The translations under genes and the position numbers were made by a program. The notes under the pieces are model-generated. The model worked only from the letters and a program-made list of their open reading frames with translations, ran no database searches and was not told the DNA's origin. Positions 22,324 through 35,127 of a DNA stretch of 64,000 bases are shown in pieces (position 1 is the stretch's first letter; each line of letters opens with the position of its first letter). The DNA comes from Siphonodentalium dalli (taxonomy: Eukaryota > Mollusca > Scaphopoda > Gadilida > Siphonodentaliidae): assembly GCA_032622095.1 (NCBI GenBank), contig CP136065.1, positions 57,037,949-57,101,948 on the forward strand, in the 5' to 3' direction.

Positions 22324-22534
22324 CAGTAATGCCCTAAATAATCGACTCCTTAACCACAGTAGAATTATGAGTCATTTTTCAGGATTTTATCGGAAATATG
22401 GCTTGTTGCCATTCATCGGAAAGCTCTGTGAGATCTTTCCGATGAATGGCAACAAGCCATATTTCCGACTAAATCCTAAAAATTTACTCACAATTCTTCT
22501 GTGGTTAAGGAGTCGATTATTTAGGGCATTACTA
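22324..22534. mobile_element. Family C palindromic MITE
   Basis: CAGTAATGCCCTAAATAATC and complement, TA on both sides (22322-22323, 22535-22536), with apex near 22425. The two arms have small independent differences. Confidence 0.85.
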
Positions 22535-22971
22535 TAGGTGAGTTTAACTACTCTGTATCAGTTTCTTGTTAAATTTGCTCCCTGACAGGCAGATATGACT
22601 GAAGTTATTCTATCACAAATGAAAGGTTCGGTGACAAACTTTCTCAACATTATTTTTTTTACCTGTTTAGGGAACTTAGTGGTTTATGAATTTGGCTTAT
22701 CATTCATGACATCACTGTGTTGTGATTAACAGCTTCTCTTGTAGTGGTTTGGAATCCAGTTAACCCTTCATCTCATAACTGAATACTCACTGATGAGTGG
22801 TTACTTGATATCATTGATTCATTTGAAGTGATTTTCAGCTAATAGGTTGTTTGTTACATTTATCAACTGATCATATTCAACAAAGAATTCTTAGAGTGTT
22901 TCAATGACTTTCGTATGCTTATAACATGAATTTTGTAGAATTTTAAAAGTCACAGATACCTTCTATAATAT

Positions 22972-23078
22972 GTGAGAGCTTTCCAATGAATGGCAACAAG
23001 CCATATTTCCGACTAAATCCTGAAAAGTTACCCATAATTCTTCTGTGGTTAAGGAGTCGATTATTTAGGGCATTACAG
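22972..23078. mobile_element. Family C MITE, right arm only
   Basis: It begins at the hairpin apex sequence GAGAGCTTTCC and runs to GGGCATTACAG followed by TA. The left arm is absent. Confidence 0.82.
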
Positions 23079-23089
23079 TACAATGTATA

Positions 23090-23680
23090 GGATTTCCGAT
23101 TTGCTGGACAAATAAATTGAGATCATTGCTTTGGGATTATGCTTGAGTAGTATTGAAAGGTCTGTGGTTGATGCCCATCTCCATGAAGGGGCCTGCTCGA
23201 TGTATTGTGAAGCTTGATAGTTAAGCGTGATATTTTGGAAATGATTGAAGATTGTTTTGCTGAGCCAAATAAATAAAAAATAATGTGTTCTCAGGCACCT
23301 CCAACAGTACCCAAAAGAGAGCCTCAGAATTCTTGGGGAAAATTGTAGAAATTGTATGATTTTATTCTTAAAAATTATCCATATGTCCATTACTGTCTCG
23401 AAGTTTAAAAAAATAAATAAAAAGCCTCATCAAATTTTCCATATATAATTGCCTGAGAACACAGGTATTTATTTTAATGGCCAAATTGTTAATTGTAAAG
23501 AGCCATATTTGGCTAATTCCTAATTGTTGATATGTTATTGATTACACTTTACATGTTATGTTTTCTACCCAATTTTCTAATGCATCTCAGAATCAAGAAC
23601 TAATTTCCTCCTCTGAGAAAGATTCTTGTCTATTAGATTATAAGAATAGAATCTTATGAAACTGTTTTATAATATGAATT
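23090..23680. other. Intergenic stretch without recognised features
   Basis: No family assigned and no convincing exon. Confidence 0.5.
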
Positions 23681-23683
23681 TAA

Positions 23684-23938
23684 CCCTTTCATGATGGGAG
23701 CTGCGCTGGTGCAGCATTAAAGATATTGTGCCAGTGCATTCTCTTTTATATGCGAGTCTCCCATAGGGAGCCTCGCATATATAAGATAATGCACTGGCTT
23801 ACAAGATCAAGGTAAATATTGTTAGGCCAATGCATTCTCTTATATATGCGAGGTGCCCTATGGGCGACTCGCATATATAAGAGAATGCATTGGCACAGGG
23901 TTTTCGCAAAATTTCAGGAAGCTCCAGTCATGAAATGG
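23684..23938. mobile_element. Family A double-hairpin MITE, well preserved
   Basis: TTAA (23680-23683) is followed by CCCTTTCATGATGGGAGC. The right end GCTCCAGTCATGAAATGG is followed by TTAA (23939-23942). Hairpin 1 uses CCAGTGCATTC / GATAATGCACTGG arms and hairpin 2 CCAATGCATTC / GAATGCATTGG arms. Confidence 0.9.
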
Positions 23939-24454
23939 TTAATTTACTGGCCCTAATAAAATGAATCATATAGAGTTCACTTCTTTGTGGTTTATGAAGA
24001 TGTTTCAAGATTTTAAATCATAACAGATAAAAAATCAAAATTGAATCTAGCCTGATCTGTATTGCCAATCCACATGACGTTATTTCATTACTTTTGCATC
24101 ATCTGATTGACTTTTTTTCAGATGTGCTTAATTAATTTCTTGATTAATTCAAAGTGCCGGTTTTGTGTTACTGATATTTTTGTTTACCCTGTTAATTATT
24201 TATAATAGTACTCAAATCATTCCATATTATGTTTTTGGCTACTAAAATAATTCCTAATGAATCATTCTTTTCTATCTTACATTCCAGGTCAAATTTGATA
24301 TGGCCAGGGCAATATCTAATTGAAATTAATCAATTATATTATACATCATCACAATGTTTTATCCTGATTTTTATCCATATTTATGTTTGTATTGTTTAAT
24401 TTTTGTATTGTTTTATTTTGTATTTCGTGCCAATGCATTCCACCATATTTGTAG

Positions 24455-25300
24455 TTTTTAGCTCACCTGAGACGAAGTCTCCGGTGGAGCTATAGTCATC
24501 ACTCCTCGTCCGTCGTCCGTCCGTCCATCCGTCCGTCCGTCCGTCAACAATTCTTTGAACATCTTCTCCTCTGAAACCGGAAGACCGAATTGGTTCATAT
24601 TTGGTGTGGATGTTCCCTAGGTGACTCTCATTCAGATTTGTTCAAATGAGGTCACTGGGTCAAATAGTTGCGAAACCAGGGCCATAATTCTATTCCTCCA
24701 CAGTAATTCTTACAACAACTTCTTGTCCATAACCATTGTGCCGATTTAGCTAATATTTGGTATGGAGGGTCCTTGGGTGACTGGTGTTCAGATTTGTTCA
24801 AATGAGGTCACCCGGTCAATTAGTTGAGAAACCAGGGCCATAACTCATAGTAATTCTTACAATGACTTTTTCCACAAAAATATTGGGCCGAATTAGCTTA
24901 TATTTGGTACTGAGGGACCTTGGGTGACTGGGAATTTGTTCAAATTGGGTCACTGGGTCAATTAGGGGCAGAGCTAGGGACATAACTCTAAAAACCAAAA
25001 AATTACATTTTTGCATTTTGATCATATTTGGGGTGGGTGTTCCCTAGGTGATTGTCATTAATATTTGTTCAAATGAGGTCACTGTGTCAAACAGTTGCGA
25101 AACCAGGGCCATAACTATATTCCTCCTTGGTAATTCTTATAACGACTTCTTGTCAATAACCATTAAGCCGATTTAGTTTATATTTGGTATGTGGGGTCAT
25201 TGAATGACTGGGTTCAGATTTGTTCAAATGGGGTCACTGGGTCAAATAGTGGTGGAGCCAGGGCCATAATTCCCCAAAAAATAATAAAAAATTCAGGAAC
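24455..25300. repeat. Family E modular repeat, long copy
   Basis: The TTTTTAGCTCACCTGAGACG head and a GTCCGTCCGTCC run are followed by at least five modules. Landmark phrases CATATTTGGTGTGGATGTTC, TATTTGGTATGGAGGGTCC and ATATTTGGTACTGAGGGAC are spaced roughly 150 bp apart. Confidence 0.88.
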
Positions 25301-25639
25301 TCCTTGATCAATTTAACATACAAACAAAAAATATCACCCCCCCCCCCACATGACCCAGAACCCCACCCCCAACCAACAGCATTCCACCCTATCTCATATC
25401 CTAACTCACAGGTAAATAAAGTATATTTATTTAAATTCCCATTACAAGGCAACTCTCCTATGAACTGATAGACATGGCAAGGCAGATAGAGAGATAAAGA
25501 TTCTGCAGCCTTAGACAGAGTCCCCAGGGAGTGTATTCATGTCATCCATAATTTAAATGAGATTAATGGTGTTATCAATGAAGCACCCTTGTTGTTTATA
25601 TTATCACTCAGAGGTCATTAAAATCAGATTAATTTCATT

Positions 25640-26780
25640 TTCTCAGAGTGCCTGGCAGAGCCAGAATGAGGTTCCCAGAGGGTGAATTTAGTGATGCTAT
25701 CCTACACAGCAGGCTAGCATAACCAAATACACCCTCTGAGAACCTTATTCCGCTTAGGCCTCATCTTCTGGGAAGTATCTAGAGTCTCAAGATCTCATTC
25801 TGCTTAGGCCTCATCTTCTGGGAAGTATCTATAGTATCAAATTTACCTTGTTGTTTGTTAAATTTCCCTTCTAGGAAGTTTCTGTATCCCTTAATTTGCA
25901 GAAGATAAAATTCATGATTGAGGTGCCCAATGGGTGAACATCACCAATTTCAACTGGGGAACTTCAATCTTATTCTAGGTCTTCCATAGCAGTTGAGGGC
26001 CTTATCAGAATGAGGTCCCCAGAGGGTGAATTTAGTGATACTAGCCCGCTGTGCAGGATAGCCTCACTAAATTCACCCTCTGGGTACCTCATTCTGCAAA
26101 TAACAGACAGACTATTTCAAAGCTTGATTCAAGGCTAGCATCACCAAATTCACCATTTGGGGACCTCATTCTGCTTAGGCCTCATCTTCTGGGAAGTATC
26201 TATAGTATCAAATTTACATTGTTGTTAGTTAAATTTACCTTCTAGGAAGTTTCTATATCCCCTAATTTGCAGAAGATAAAATTCATAATTGAGGGGCCCA
26301 ATGGGTGAACATCACCAACTTCAACTGGGGAAATTCAATTTTATTCTAGGTCTTCCATAGCAGTTGAGGACTTTATCAGAATGAGGTCCCCAGAGGGTGA
26401 ATTTAGCGTCACTAAATTCACCCTCTGGGGACCTCACTCTGCAAATGACAGACACACTATCACACTATTTCAAGGCTTGTTGTATAATACATTGTGTTGC
26501 TTGAGGCCAGGCATACACAATGTAGGAACAGACACGCTTTTTGTGATGCTATCCGGCACAGCAGGCTAGCATCACCAAATTCACCCTCTGACGACCTCAT
26601 TCTGCTTAGGCCTCATCTTCTGGGAAGTATCTATAGTATCAAATTTACATTGTTGTTAGTTAAATTTCCCTTCTAGGAAGTTTCTATATCCCCTAATTTG
26701 CAGAAGATAAAATTCATAAATGAGGTGCCCAATGGGTGAATATCACCAACTTCAACTGGGGAACTTAATTTTTATCCTTA
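25640..26780. mobile_element. Cluster of three overlapping family D MITEs
   Basis: D palindromes lie at about 25665-25755, 26008-26105, 26380-26450 and 26540-26620. They are separated by near-identical spacers (GGAAGTATCTATAGTATCAA and CTTCAACTGGGGAA). The order suggests repeated insertion into, or local duplication of, D elements. Confidence 0.75.
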
Positions 26781-27260
26781 TCAGATTTGTGAAAATGGGA
26801 TCACAAAGTCAAATAAGGGCAGAGCAAGAGACTTAACTATTTCACTACATAGTAATTCTTAAAATATGTTTGCAAGAACTAGTTGGCTTATATAGAATGG
26901 AATGTTCTTCCTTGACTGCAATTCAGATTTTTTTAATGGGGTCACCTGGTCAAATAGGGGCCAAGCGAAGGACAGTTTCCCTCTTAATATGCTTCCTTCA
27001 CAAGGACCATCAGGTCTATTTGACTGATATTTATGATATGTATGAAGGGTTCTTTGGTGTCTGGGATTCAAATTTATTCAGATGTGGTCACCAGGTTAAA
27101 AGGGTGGGACCAGGGACATAACTATATGTCTCTATAGTAATTCTTAAAATGTCTTCTCAAGGGATTTTGGACTATTTAGCTTACATATAGTATGGAGGAA
27201 TCAGGAAGATCCTTTAGTGACTGAGATACAGATTTGTTAAAATGAGGTCAACCTGTCAAG
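26780..27260. repeat. Family E modular repeat, diverged
   Basis: Modules with GATTTGTGAAAATGGGATCA, GGTCAAATAGGGGCC and AGGGACATAACTAT, without a clear head. Confidence 0.65.
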
Positions 27261-27639
27261 AAATGGCAGTCTATGGGGAGTTAACACTTTTGTGTCCAAT
27301 AAAATCATAGAAATACCAAATTCATTAAAACATCTACCTTGGAACCACCTGACTGATTGGTCTGACGTACATGTATTGTGTTTTGGGTCCATGGATAATT
27401 GGGCTTCAAACATGTTTAAATGGTTTTAGAAAAAGGCGCTTGTGAGATTGGAAATTTCCAACAATTGAGAAAGTTTGAGGTGTCGGTTGTGAAATTCCAA
27501 CCTAAGACTTGGGAGTCGGGAGGGGACTTGTTGAGCTGGAGGAGGGGGGTGATCAGTAGTGTACAGTTGGCAATTTCAAGGTGGTTTTTTACCAAGCTAC
27601 ATACTTGAAGTCTCTCTAGCCACATATCCTGTTTAAATC

Positions 27640-27755
27640 TACTTCTTTTAAAGTGATTATGAAAAGTGCTCACTGTTTTGGTCTCCAGAGTCCCAGTCTT
27701 ATCAGTCTTTGCAGTCTGGTGAGCGACCCCACAGTCATTGACTGTCTTGTTACAT
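27640..27755. repeat. Dispersed segment shared with 17600-17745
   Basis: Second copy of the segment with GTCTCCAGAGTCCCAGTC. The following sequence is unrelated to that after the first copy. Confidence 0.7.
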
Positions 27756-27859
27756 TTCTAGTCTCTAAAACATTAAAATTTTCAAAACAATTTTTCAAAC
27801 TCTTCAAATGCATTTTTCAGTGTGTATTATTGGTTTCACATGAATCTTTTTTTTAAACA

Positions 27860-28980
27860 GACTGACTTTAAAAATCAACATTAATGTTAATACGCACAAA
27901 CTCATTAAAACATTTTTGGATAACATTCTTAAAACTTTTATTGAACCCCATTAATGTTTATTTATAAATCACCCAAGAACTTCCCTGTGAAGTTATCATA
28001 AATAACCTTCATTTTCTGTAATAAGTATATACATGTATTGTCTTTGTTGGTTGAACACATTTGAAAACTTACTTCTTTAAGATAACACGTCCGATTTGAC
28101 ACCAATCTTTCCGGGCAAAAGAAAACTGAAGAACATTTGCGATTACCAAAAAGCATGCAACAGGAAACTAATACAAAAGATCATAAATGAGAAATTCTTT
28201 ATTATATACTGCGTTATGGAAACGAAAGCATCAACAGTCATTGGAACACTTTTGCCCGCCTGTCAAAATTAAAAAAACGTGTTGAAACATCTACTTTTGA
28301 AAGCCGACATCCGACCATCAAAACCTCCTTTTAATCGGTTCATGAGTCGGATCTAATTATTTTCTGGTGTATAACAGGTATCAGTGATAGTTTATTGGTG
28401 TCAAATCGGATGGGGAATCTTTAAATTTATGTCAGTATTGAAATGAACTGTTTTCTATAACTCAGATTGAAGTGTGGAATATCACACTCAACACTCTGTG
28501 TTATGAAGTGGAGTCAGACCCACAAGTGTGATGATTATGCCAGATAATTTTTTCTTCACTGATGTGTATTTCCTTCAATCTCACACTATCATTGAATCAG
28601 AGTTTGGTCCGATTATTAGGCCAATATAACTAAATTACTAAATTCTCATCCAACTGTTTTTGAAAATTGTAGCAGGCACTGGTGGCCAGACAAACTATAT
28701 TTTTTATATTTTATTCTTACCGACATAAATGGTCTGTTATGGTCATGGTTAGTTATAGAAATTGATAATTTAAACTGCAAATTTGATCAAAATAGACTGA
28801 TTAATTGGTCATTGATATGTTATTTGAAGGTTAATGTATGAGAAAAGCAGTTTATATCAAGATTGTAAAAAAAATAAAAAAAATTGAGGAGTGCACCAAA
28901 AATAGGGACGGAGGGGATGAGAATTGTTATATATTGACCTAATACACATGTAGTTTAGGAAAGAAGCAATGTTACCATGT
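27860..28980. other. Intergenic stretch without recognised features
   Basis: AT-rich sequence with no recognised exon or repeat family. Confidence 0.5.
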
Positions 28981-28983
28981 TAC

Positions 28984-29240
28984 CCCTTTCATGACTGGAG
29001 CTATGCTGGTGCAGCATTAAAGACCCTGTGCCAGTGCATTCTCTTTTTTATATGCAAGTCTCCCATAGGGAGCCTCACATTTATAAGAGAATGCACTGGC
29101 TTACATGGTCAAGGTAAATATTGTTAGGCCAATGTATTCTCTTGTATATGCGAGGCTCCCTATGGGAGACTCGCATATATAAGAGAATGCATTGGCACAG
29201 GGTTTTCGCAACATTTCAGGAAGCTTCAGTCATTGAAGGG
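28984..29240. mobile_element. Family A double-hairpin MITE, well preserved
   Basis: CCCTTTCATGACTGGAGCTA at the left after TTAC, a decayed TTAA. GAAGCTTCAGTCATTGAAGGG at the right before TTAA (29241-29244). Both hairpins carry the TCCCATAGGGA-type loop, the second in inverted order. Confidence 0.88.
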
Positions 29241-29407
29241 TTAACTATTCAAAATTGAGGTCACTATTCCAACAGTATCCCCAAAATGAAATGTGTGACA
29301 AACAAGGTGTAACACATATTTGATCACCGTCAACCGTCTGAGGGTAGTGGTCTAAAAATAGTAACATTTGATTCGGCACAAAATCTGATTCAGATATAAT
29401 TTTCTTC

Positions 29408-29535
29408 TGATTGGTTAAGGCCACCAGTTTTCTTGTAACTGGGTACATGATTGGCTGACGCCAGTAATTTCTTTGTATCTGGGTATATGATTGGCTAAGG
29501 CCAGTAATTTCTTTGTATCTGGGTATATGATTCGC
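29408..29535. repeat. Tandem repeat, 40-bp unit, about three copies
   Basis: Units contain ATTGGCTAAGGCCAGTAATT and TCTTTGTATCTGGGTATATG. The first unit is diverged and the next two almost identical. Confidence 0.85.
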
Positions 29536-29673
29536 CGAGGCCTTACCATTTGATTTTGTGATTGTTAATGATTGCCTATTTCTGTGCTTATCTGTGAATT
29601 CTGTCGCAATATTCATCAATAAACACTATGTGCTTGATCAATGTTTTTAAATCCTCGTTCTGTCTTTATTACA

Positions 29674-29694
29674 CCCCCCCCCCCCCCCCCCCCC
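29674..29694. repeat. Poly-C tract (21)
   Basis: Uninterrupted C run, probably length-variable. Confidence 0.9.
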
Positions 29695-29751
29695 ATGAAC
29701 CGACTGAATAGTGGAGCAAGAATGTAGTCTCGAGCAGGCCTGAGAAAATGG

Positions 29752-30130
29752 GGCTGGACATTTGCATGAGGGTGAATTTAGTGATGCTACCCCGCACTAG
29801 GGCTAGCATCACTAAATTCACCCTCTGGGGCCCTCATTCTGCTCAGGCCTCATCTTCTCTGGAAAATATCTTTATTATCAAATAAACAAGATTTTTAGTT
29901 TCTTTTGAAACTTCTTCACAAAGATTCTTTTTCCTTTTTAGTTTAGTTTCTCTGGATCCCAAAATTGGCAGATGACACAATGCATAATCGAGGTTCCCAA
30001 TGGGAGCACGTCACAATATTCACCATCTGGAAATTTAAATCTGAGTCTTGGTCTCCGATAGCAGATGAGACATGCAGAATGAGTTACAGAGGATGATTTT
30101 GGTGATGCTAGCCTGCTGTGCAGAGCTACA
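29752..30130. mobile_element. Family D MITE
   Basis: Palindrome with GAGGGTGAATTTAGTGATGC and complement at about 29768-29842, then the spacer, then a decayed second palindrome near 30075-30120. Confidence 0.7.
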
Positions 30131-30369
30131 GACACACATAAACACTTGGCTTATATATTGGTAGATTCTGCCTGAATATCATCGGCTTCTCATTATAGAA
30201 GATCTTATCAGAAGATTGGATTATTCCTCTTGCTACACGTTTCGTAATGCGACTCGTTTTACCATGCACATCTAGGCATCATGGTCATGCGAGTTGGGTG
30301 ACTTTGGTTGGCAATGGCAACACTCATTATACATGTGTGGCTCATCCTGGCTATTGGGTTACAAGGAAC

Positions 30370-31530
30370 TGATCATTTTATTAGTCGAGTTTTTCAAAAA
30401 GAATGCCTTATAACTTTGACATTTGTGAACGGATTCAAAACAAAATTTGGTATGGCAGTTGCTCCCAATGACTATTTACTGCCTGTTGAAAATGGGTCAC
30501 GTCCGAACTTTTTAACAAGAGTTATCCATCTTAGATGGATTTTAGTTAAGTTTTTCACCGTTAGCGCGATAACTCGATGAAATATTAACCGATTTCAACA
30601 ATATTTGGTATATGAGTCTCCTGCAACAATATCTCGGACGAGTTCGAAAACCAGGTTTGTCCAAATGTTTTTCGCAGAGTTATGGGTCTTAGTTTGTCTA
30701 TTTTTAGCAATGTTATCACCGTTAGCGCGATAACTCGATGAAATATTAACCGATTCAACAATATTTGGTGTATGAGTGTCCTGCAACAATATCTCGGACG
30801 AGTTCGAAAACCAGGTTTGTCCAAATGTTTTTCGCAGAGTTATGGGTCTTAGTTTGTCTATTTTTAGCAATGTTATCACCGTTAGCGCGATAACTCGATG
30901 AAATATTAACCGATTCAACAATATTTGGTGTATGAGTGTCCTGCAACAATATCTCGGACGAGTTCGAAAACCAGGTTTGTCCAAATGTTTTTCGCGGAGT
31001 TATGGGTCTTAGTTTGTCTATTTTTAGCAATTTTATCACCGTTAGCGCGATAACCTGATGAAATATTAACCGATTTCAACAATATTTGATATATGAGTCT
31101 CCTGCAACAATATCTCGGACGAGTTCGAAAACCAGGTTTGTCCGCATTTTTTTTCGCAGAGTTATGGGTCTTAATTTGTCTATTTTTAGCAATGTTATCA
31201 CCGTTAGCGCGATAACTCAATGAAATATTAACCGATTTAAACAACATTTGGTATATGAGTCTATTGCAACAATATCTCGGACGAATTTGAAAACCTGGTT
31301 TGTCCAAATTTTTTTTCCGGAGCTATGGGTCTATTTTAATCACAATTTTATCACCGTTAGTGCGATAACTCAATGAAATATTAACGGATTCAATTGATAT
31401 TTGGTATATAGGTCTATTGCAATAATATACCACCGTCCAACTTTTTTTCCCGGAGTTTTGCACCTTATTGGCAGAAGTTTGGTTCGACTGACAAAAAACT
31501 CGACAAAAGCATCTTAGATGCGTACCCCTT
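30370..31530. repeat. Family F tandem modular repeat, 160-bp period
   Basis: The phrase GTTAGCGCGATAACTCGATG begins at about 30561, 30721, 30881 and 41 bp into the next line (31041), with a variant at 31203, giving a 160-bp period. Other landmarks per unit are ATTTGGTATATGAGTC, TCGGACGAGTTCGAAAACC and GCAGAGTTATGGGTCTTAG. The region is bounded by AGTCGAGTTTTT (30384) and AAAAACTCGAC (about 31493). Long minus-strand ORFs here are repeats of one another. Confidence 0.9.
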
Positions 31531-31951
31531 GTTTTACATTGGCCACAGTGTTAACATTATGTCACAACATAAGCAGGATTCAAATAATTTGTACAATTTC
31601 CCCTCCAATTCTGGAAGAACAAAACCTGGGACATAATTTGAACTCAAAAAATATTTGGGGTTCCAGAGAGTTCAAAATACACAAGTGTGGCTCATCCTAG
31701 CTATTATCTGAACATTTCCCACCAATGAATATGAATCATTCTGATTCTCTGTTGATCAAATGCCAAACAATTAATAGCATTAAACAGCCAGATCAGCTTG
31801 TATCTTATTGATTTTATTTCAAAACGAGCATTACTTGGGCATGGAAAAAAAAATTATATTGAGCGCAAATTCCAACAAAAGGGACAAAACTCTAGTGAAA
31901 ATTGGCAGGCCCACCCAATAACATATGTCCTGTTTTTTTTTAAACGGGTGT

Positions 31952-32015
31952 ATAACGAGAGGCCGATAACGATCGGCAGATGTTTAACCCATACCTTGGC
32001 GATAGCAATTAGCTA
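31952..32015. repeat. Short conserved element R
   Basis: GAGAGGCCGATAACGATCGG then CAGATGTTTAACCCATACC and TTGGCGATAG. Further copies lie at 34318-34384, 43318-43384 and 58210-58264. It contains a GCCGAT/ATCGGC inverted pair and an internal TTAACCC. Confidence 0.7.
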
Positions 32016-32017
32016 TT

Positions 32018-32795
32018 TTTAGTCGAGTTTTTTTCCAAAACTCGACTTATAGTTTGATGAGGGGCGGCGGACGGGCGGGTGGGCGGGCGGCGTGTTTTGC
32101 TTATAACTCAACCGTTTATTGACGGATTAAAAAAAAATTTGGTGTGTGAGTACATATCCATGCTCGTAAGCTGCGGGTTCGTCCGCACATTTATTACAGA
32201 GTTATGGCCCTTTGAATTTTCAGCTCGTTAACTTCAACAAACGTTATCCGATTTGATTGAAATTTGGTATATAGGTGTCTCCCAAGAATATCTCGGATGA
32301 GTTCGAAAACCGGCCTCGTCCAATAAAATTTGATAGAGTTATGGCCCTTAATTAGTCATTTTTCACGAATTTTCAGCTCGTTAGCGCGATAACTTCAACA
32401 AACGTTATCCGATTTGATTGAAATTTGGTATATAGGTGTCTCCCAAGAATATCTCGGATGAGTTCGAAAACCGGCCTGGTCCGATAAAATTTTATAGAGT
32501 TATGGCCCTTAATTAGTCATTTTTCACGAATTTTCAGCTCGTTAGCGCGATAACTTCAACAAACGTCCTCCGATTTGTTTAAAATTTGGACTAGACATAC
32601 TTGCCAAGAATATTTCGGACGAGTACGAAAACCAGCCTGGCCCGATAAAATTTGATGGAGTTATGGCCCTTAATTAGTCATTTTTCGATTTTACCTATTA
32701 ATTAGCCTACCGATACTGATGCACACCAATTGGCGGTAGCCACCGGCGGTAAGCCACCGAAAACGAGACACAGCATCTCTGATGCCACCTCTTGT
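32018..32795. repeat. Family F modular repeat
   Basis: AGTCGAGTTTTTTTCC then modules with GTTAGCGCGATAACTTCAAC (32380, 32541; 161 bp apart), GAAATTTGGTATATAGGTG and GAGTTATGGCCCTTAATTAG. It ends near CCACCTCTTGTT. Confidence 0.85.
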
Positions 32796-33864
32796 TATAA
32801 ATTCTTACATCTACCTTTTCATGAATGCAAAAGTTTCAACAATTCACACTCTATATAGTGATCGTGTGAAAAATATTTAGTTATCACATTGTGTCAACAG
32901 GATTGTTGGAGGATGTTAATATTTTTAAGCAAATAAACCAAATGACCCTCACTATACAGGTTAGGGGTGTGTTATCGTCAACTATGCCAAGAACTATAAA
33001 CATAATCAATGGAAATATTTGAGTTATCAAATCGGATAGTATGGGGTTAATCTTAGCCAAACTAATGAACTGATAAACACAAAATAGTCTATAAAAAGCA
33101 TGTCATTGGATTTAGAAACCCATACAATAAGTCAGTCTCAAGAATACCAGCACCATTAATATTATCCTGGAGCCCAAATGCAATTGAGGGAATTTCAAAA
33201 TAAGACATTTCCTCTAATGATGAATATTCAATTGGTGATTTATTGAAACCCTTACTGAACCTGGCTCAAAGTGAAAGGGATAATATTATAAATGTCTATC
33301 GCATAATATGTGTCGATGGAATGGTTTAATTTTAATCCCAATTCCATGCAAATCAAAAGTGGATCACTATCAACCTGGACATAGAATAAGAGAATGATCA
33401 AATGAAAAGCATCAAAACCATATGATGTGTGGAGAGGGTTAATCATTTTCAATGACTTATCATGGAACTAAGGAATGTGTGGATTAATTTTTTTCTAAGA
33501 TAAGATAACAGTGTCTGTAAACAACAATGTCTGTAAACAGCAATGTCTGTAAAACATCCCTACAAAGTAACAGTGGACTATTCCAATTTATTATTTTAGA
33601 ATAGGTGTCTTATAGAGTGTACATTAACTAATGTAATGAACCTGTTTCAACAAAGAGGTTAACTAAATATTGCACAGAAAACAGAACTGGAACAGAGTCA
33701 TCAATCACAGTTTGACATGATAAACAAGGCCTGCCAGCCACCACTGTCAGGCTTAACGTGTAGTATATAATGTCCATAGCAACAAAGAACTCATTTCAAT
33801 AACACACATGGTCTGTGTGATATGTTCTCTTCAAATTCACAGCAGCAAACAGGTATTAATTACT

Positions 33865-34130
33865 TGAATTATAAAGGACAATAACTTTGTTAAAATATAT
33901 TGGATCAAACCCATATTCGAACTTGATCTGTATTTAGGGGTGAGAAATTCATATACCAAATTTGGTGTTGATCAGATGAAAAATGATTGAGTCATAGCAG
34001 CTTGGGTGAATTCTAAGTAAACATAAGAGTGAAAAGGGTTAATTAAACGATACCAAAATCCATACAGATGAAGAACATGCTAAGAAAAACCTAGGTAAGA
34101 AATATGAGGCAGATCAGAAGAAATATGTTC
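33865..34130. repeat. Family G repeat (also 42861-43130 in copy 2)
   Basis: GATCAAACCCATATTCGAAC, ATACCAAATTTGGTGTTGAT, then a tail with CATACAGATGAAGAACATGC. It matches the reversed segment at 14565-14850. Confidence 0.8.
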
Positions 34131-34317
34131 AACTTATTGCATTGGATAGCATGTGTGTGAAGGGTTAATTATTTTCTAAACCGATCAACCAATCAATACC
34201 AAAAACAACACAGGTGAGGGGTGTGTCATCATAAACCTACATATCAAATATGAACGCAATAGGACAAAAAATACTTTGTTTATAGCATTGGATTGTTTTA
34301 TTTTAATTTTATTTTTT

Positions 34318-34560
34318 AACGAGAGGCCGATCACGATCGGCAGATGTTAACCCATCCCTTGGCGATAGTAAGTTACTCTGATCGGAATCATAAATGAGAG
34401 TTTTGATGTTGAATTATAGAGTATACTGTTATGTACTATTATAGACAATGTACATAACACAAATTATTGGAATTTATGGGTCACTCACATTTATATAAGA
34501 GAATGCACTGGAACAGGATCTGTAATGCTGCACCACCACAGCCTTGGGTTAAATGTGAAA
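34318..34560. repeat. Element R plus family A fragment (also 43318-43559)
   Basis: Element R with GAGAGGCCGATCACGATCGG, then from 34488 a half hairpin of family A (ATATAAGAGAATGCACTGG, GTAATGCTGCACCA). Confidence 0.65.
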
Positions 34561-35127
34561 AGGTGACCTGGACATGGAATACTTGGTCAAGAGATTCCAA
34601 TTTAAGTTTACAATGATAATGTATCAAATTCTACCCACAACAGCCATCAAGATAAACACCTCACTGCTGACCCATCAGTATCAATTATACAAATCACAGG
34701 CATTGATTATGTTAAAGGCTGGCATCTCTATGAAACGAATACCATTTATAATGACCTCAGACCATCTGTAGCGTGATGTTCTAGTCTACTTTTAACAGCA
34801 TGTGATGTATATTGTTGAAACTTTTTTTTAATTAGATACCATAGCTTTCTTTATCTGCACATTGGCATAAGAGACATCAGAAAATAATATAACCACATTA
34901 AACCAAATTTGGTGTGCTGATTTGGGGTACCCTTGGCGGAGTTATAATGGTGTTAGTTTTTCAAATTTTGTTACTAGTAACTTTAAAAAACAATAATTTT
35001 TTTTTAATTATTATAAAAAAAAAAAAATATTATTTTTTGTTTGTTATTTATTTATATTATTATATTATGTTAAATTGAGCAAGGAATTAAATTTTTTTTT
35101 TTTATAATTTTTTTAAGAGTGAATATT

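Noticed and set aside
30585-31307. Long minus-strand ORFs with repeated MDKPGFRTRPRYCC-type sequence
   Set aside because: They are translations of the 160-bp family F units; the period is not evidence of a protein, and stops appear in other units.
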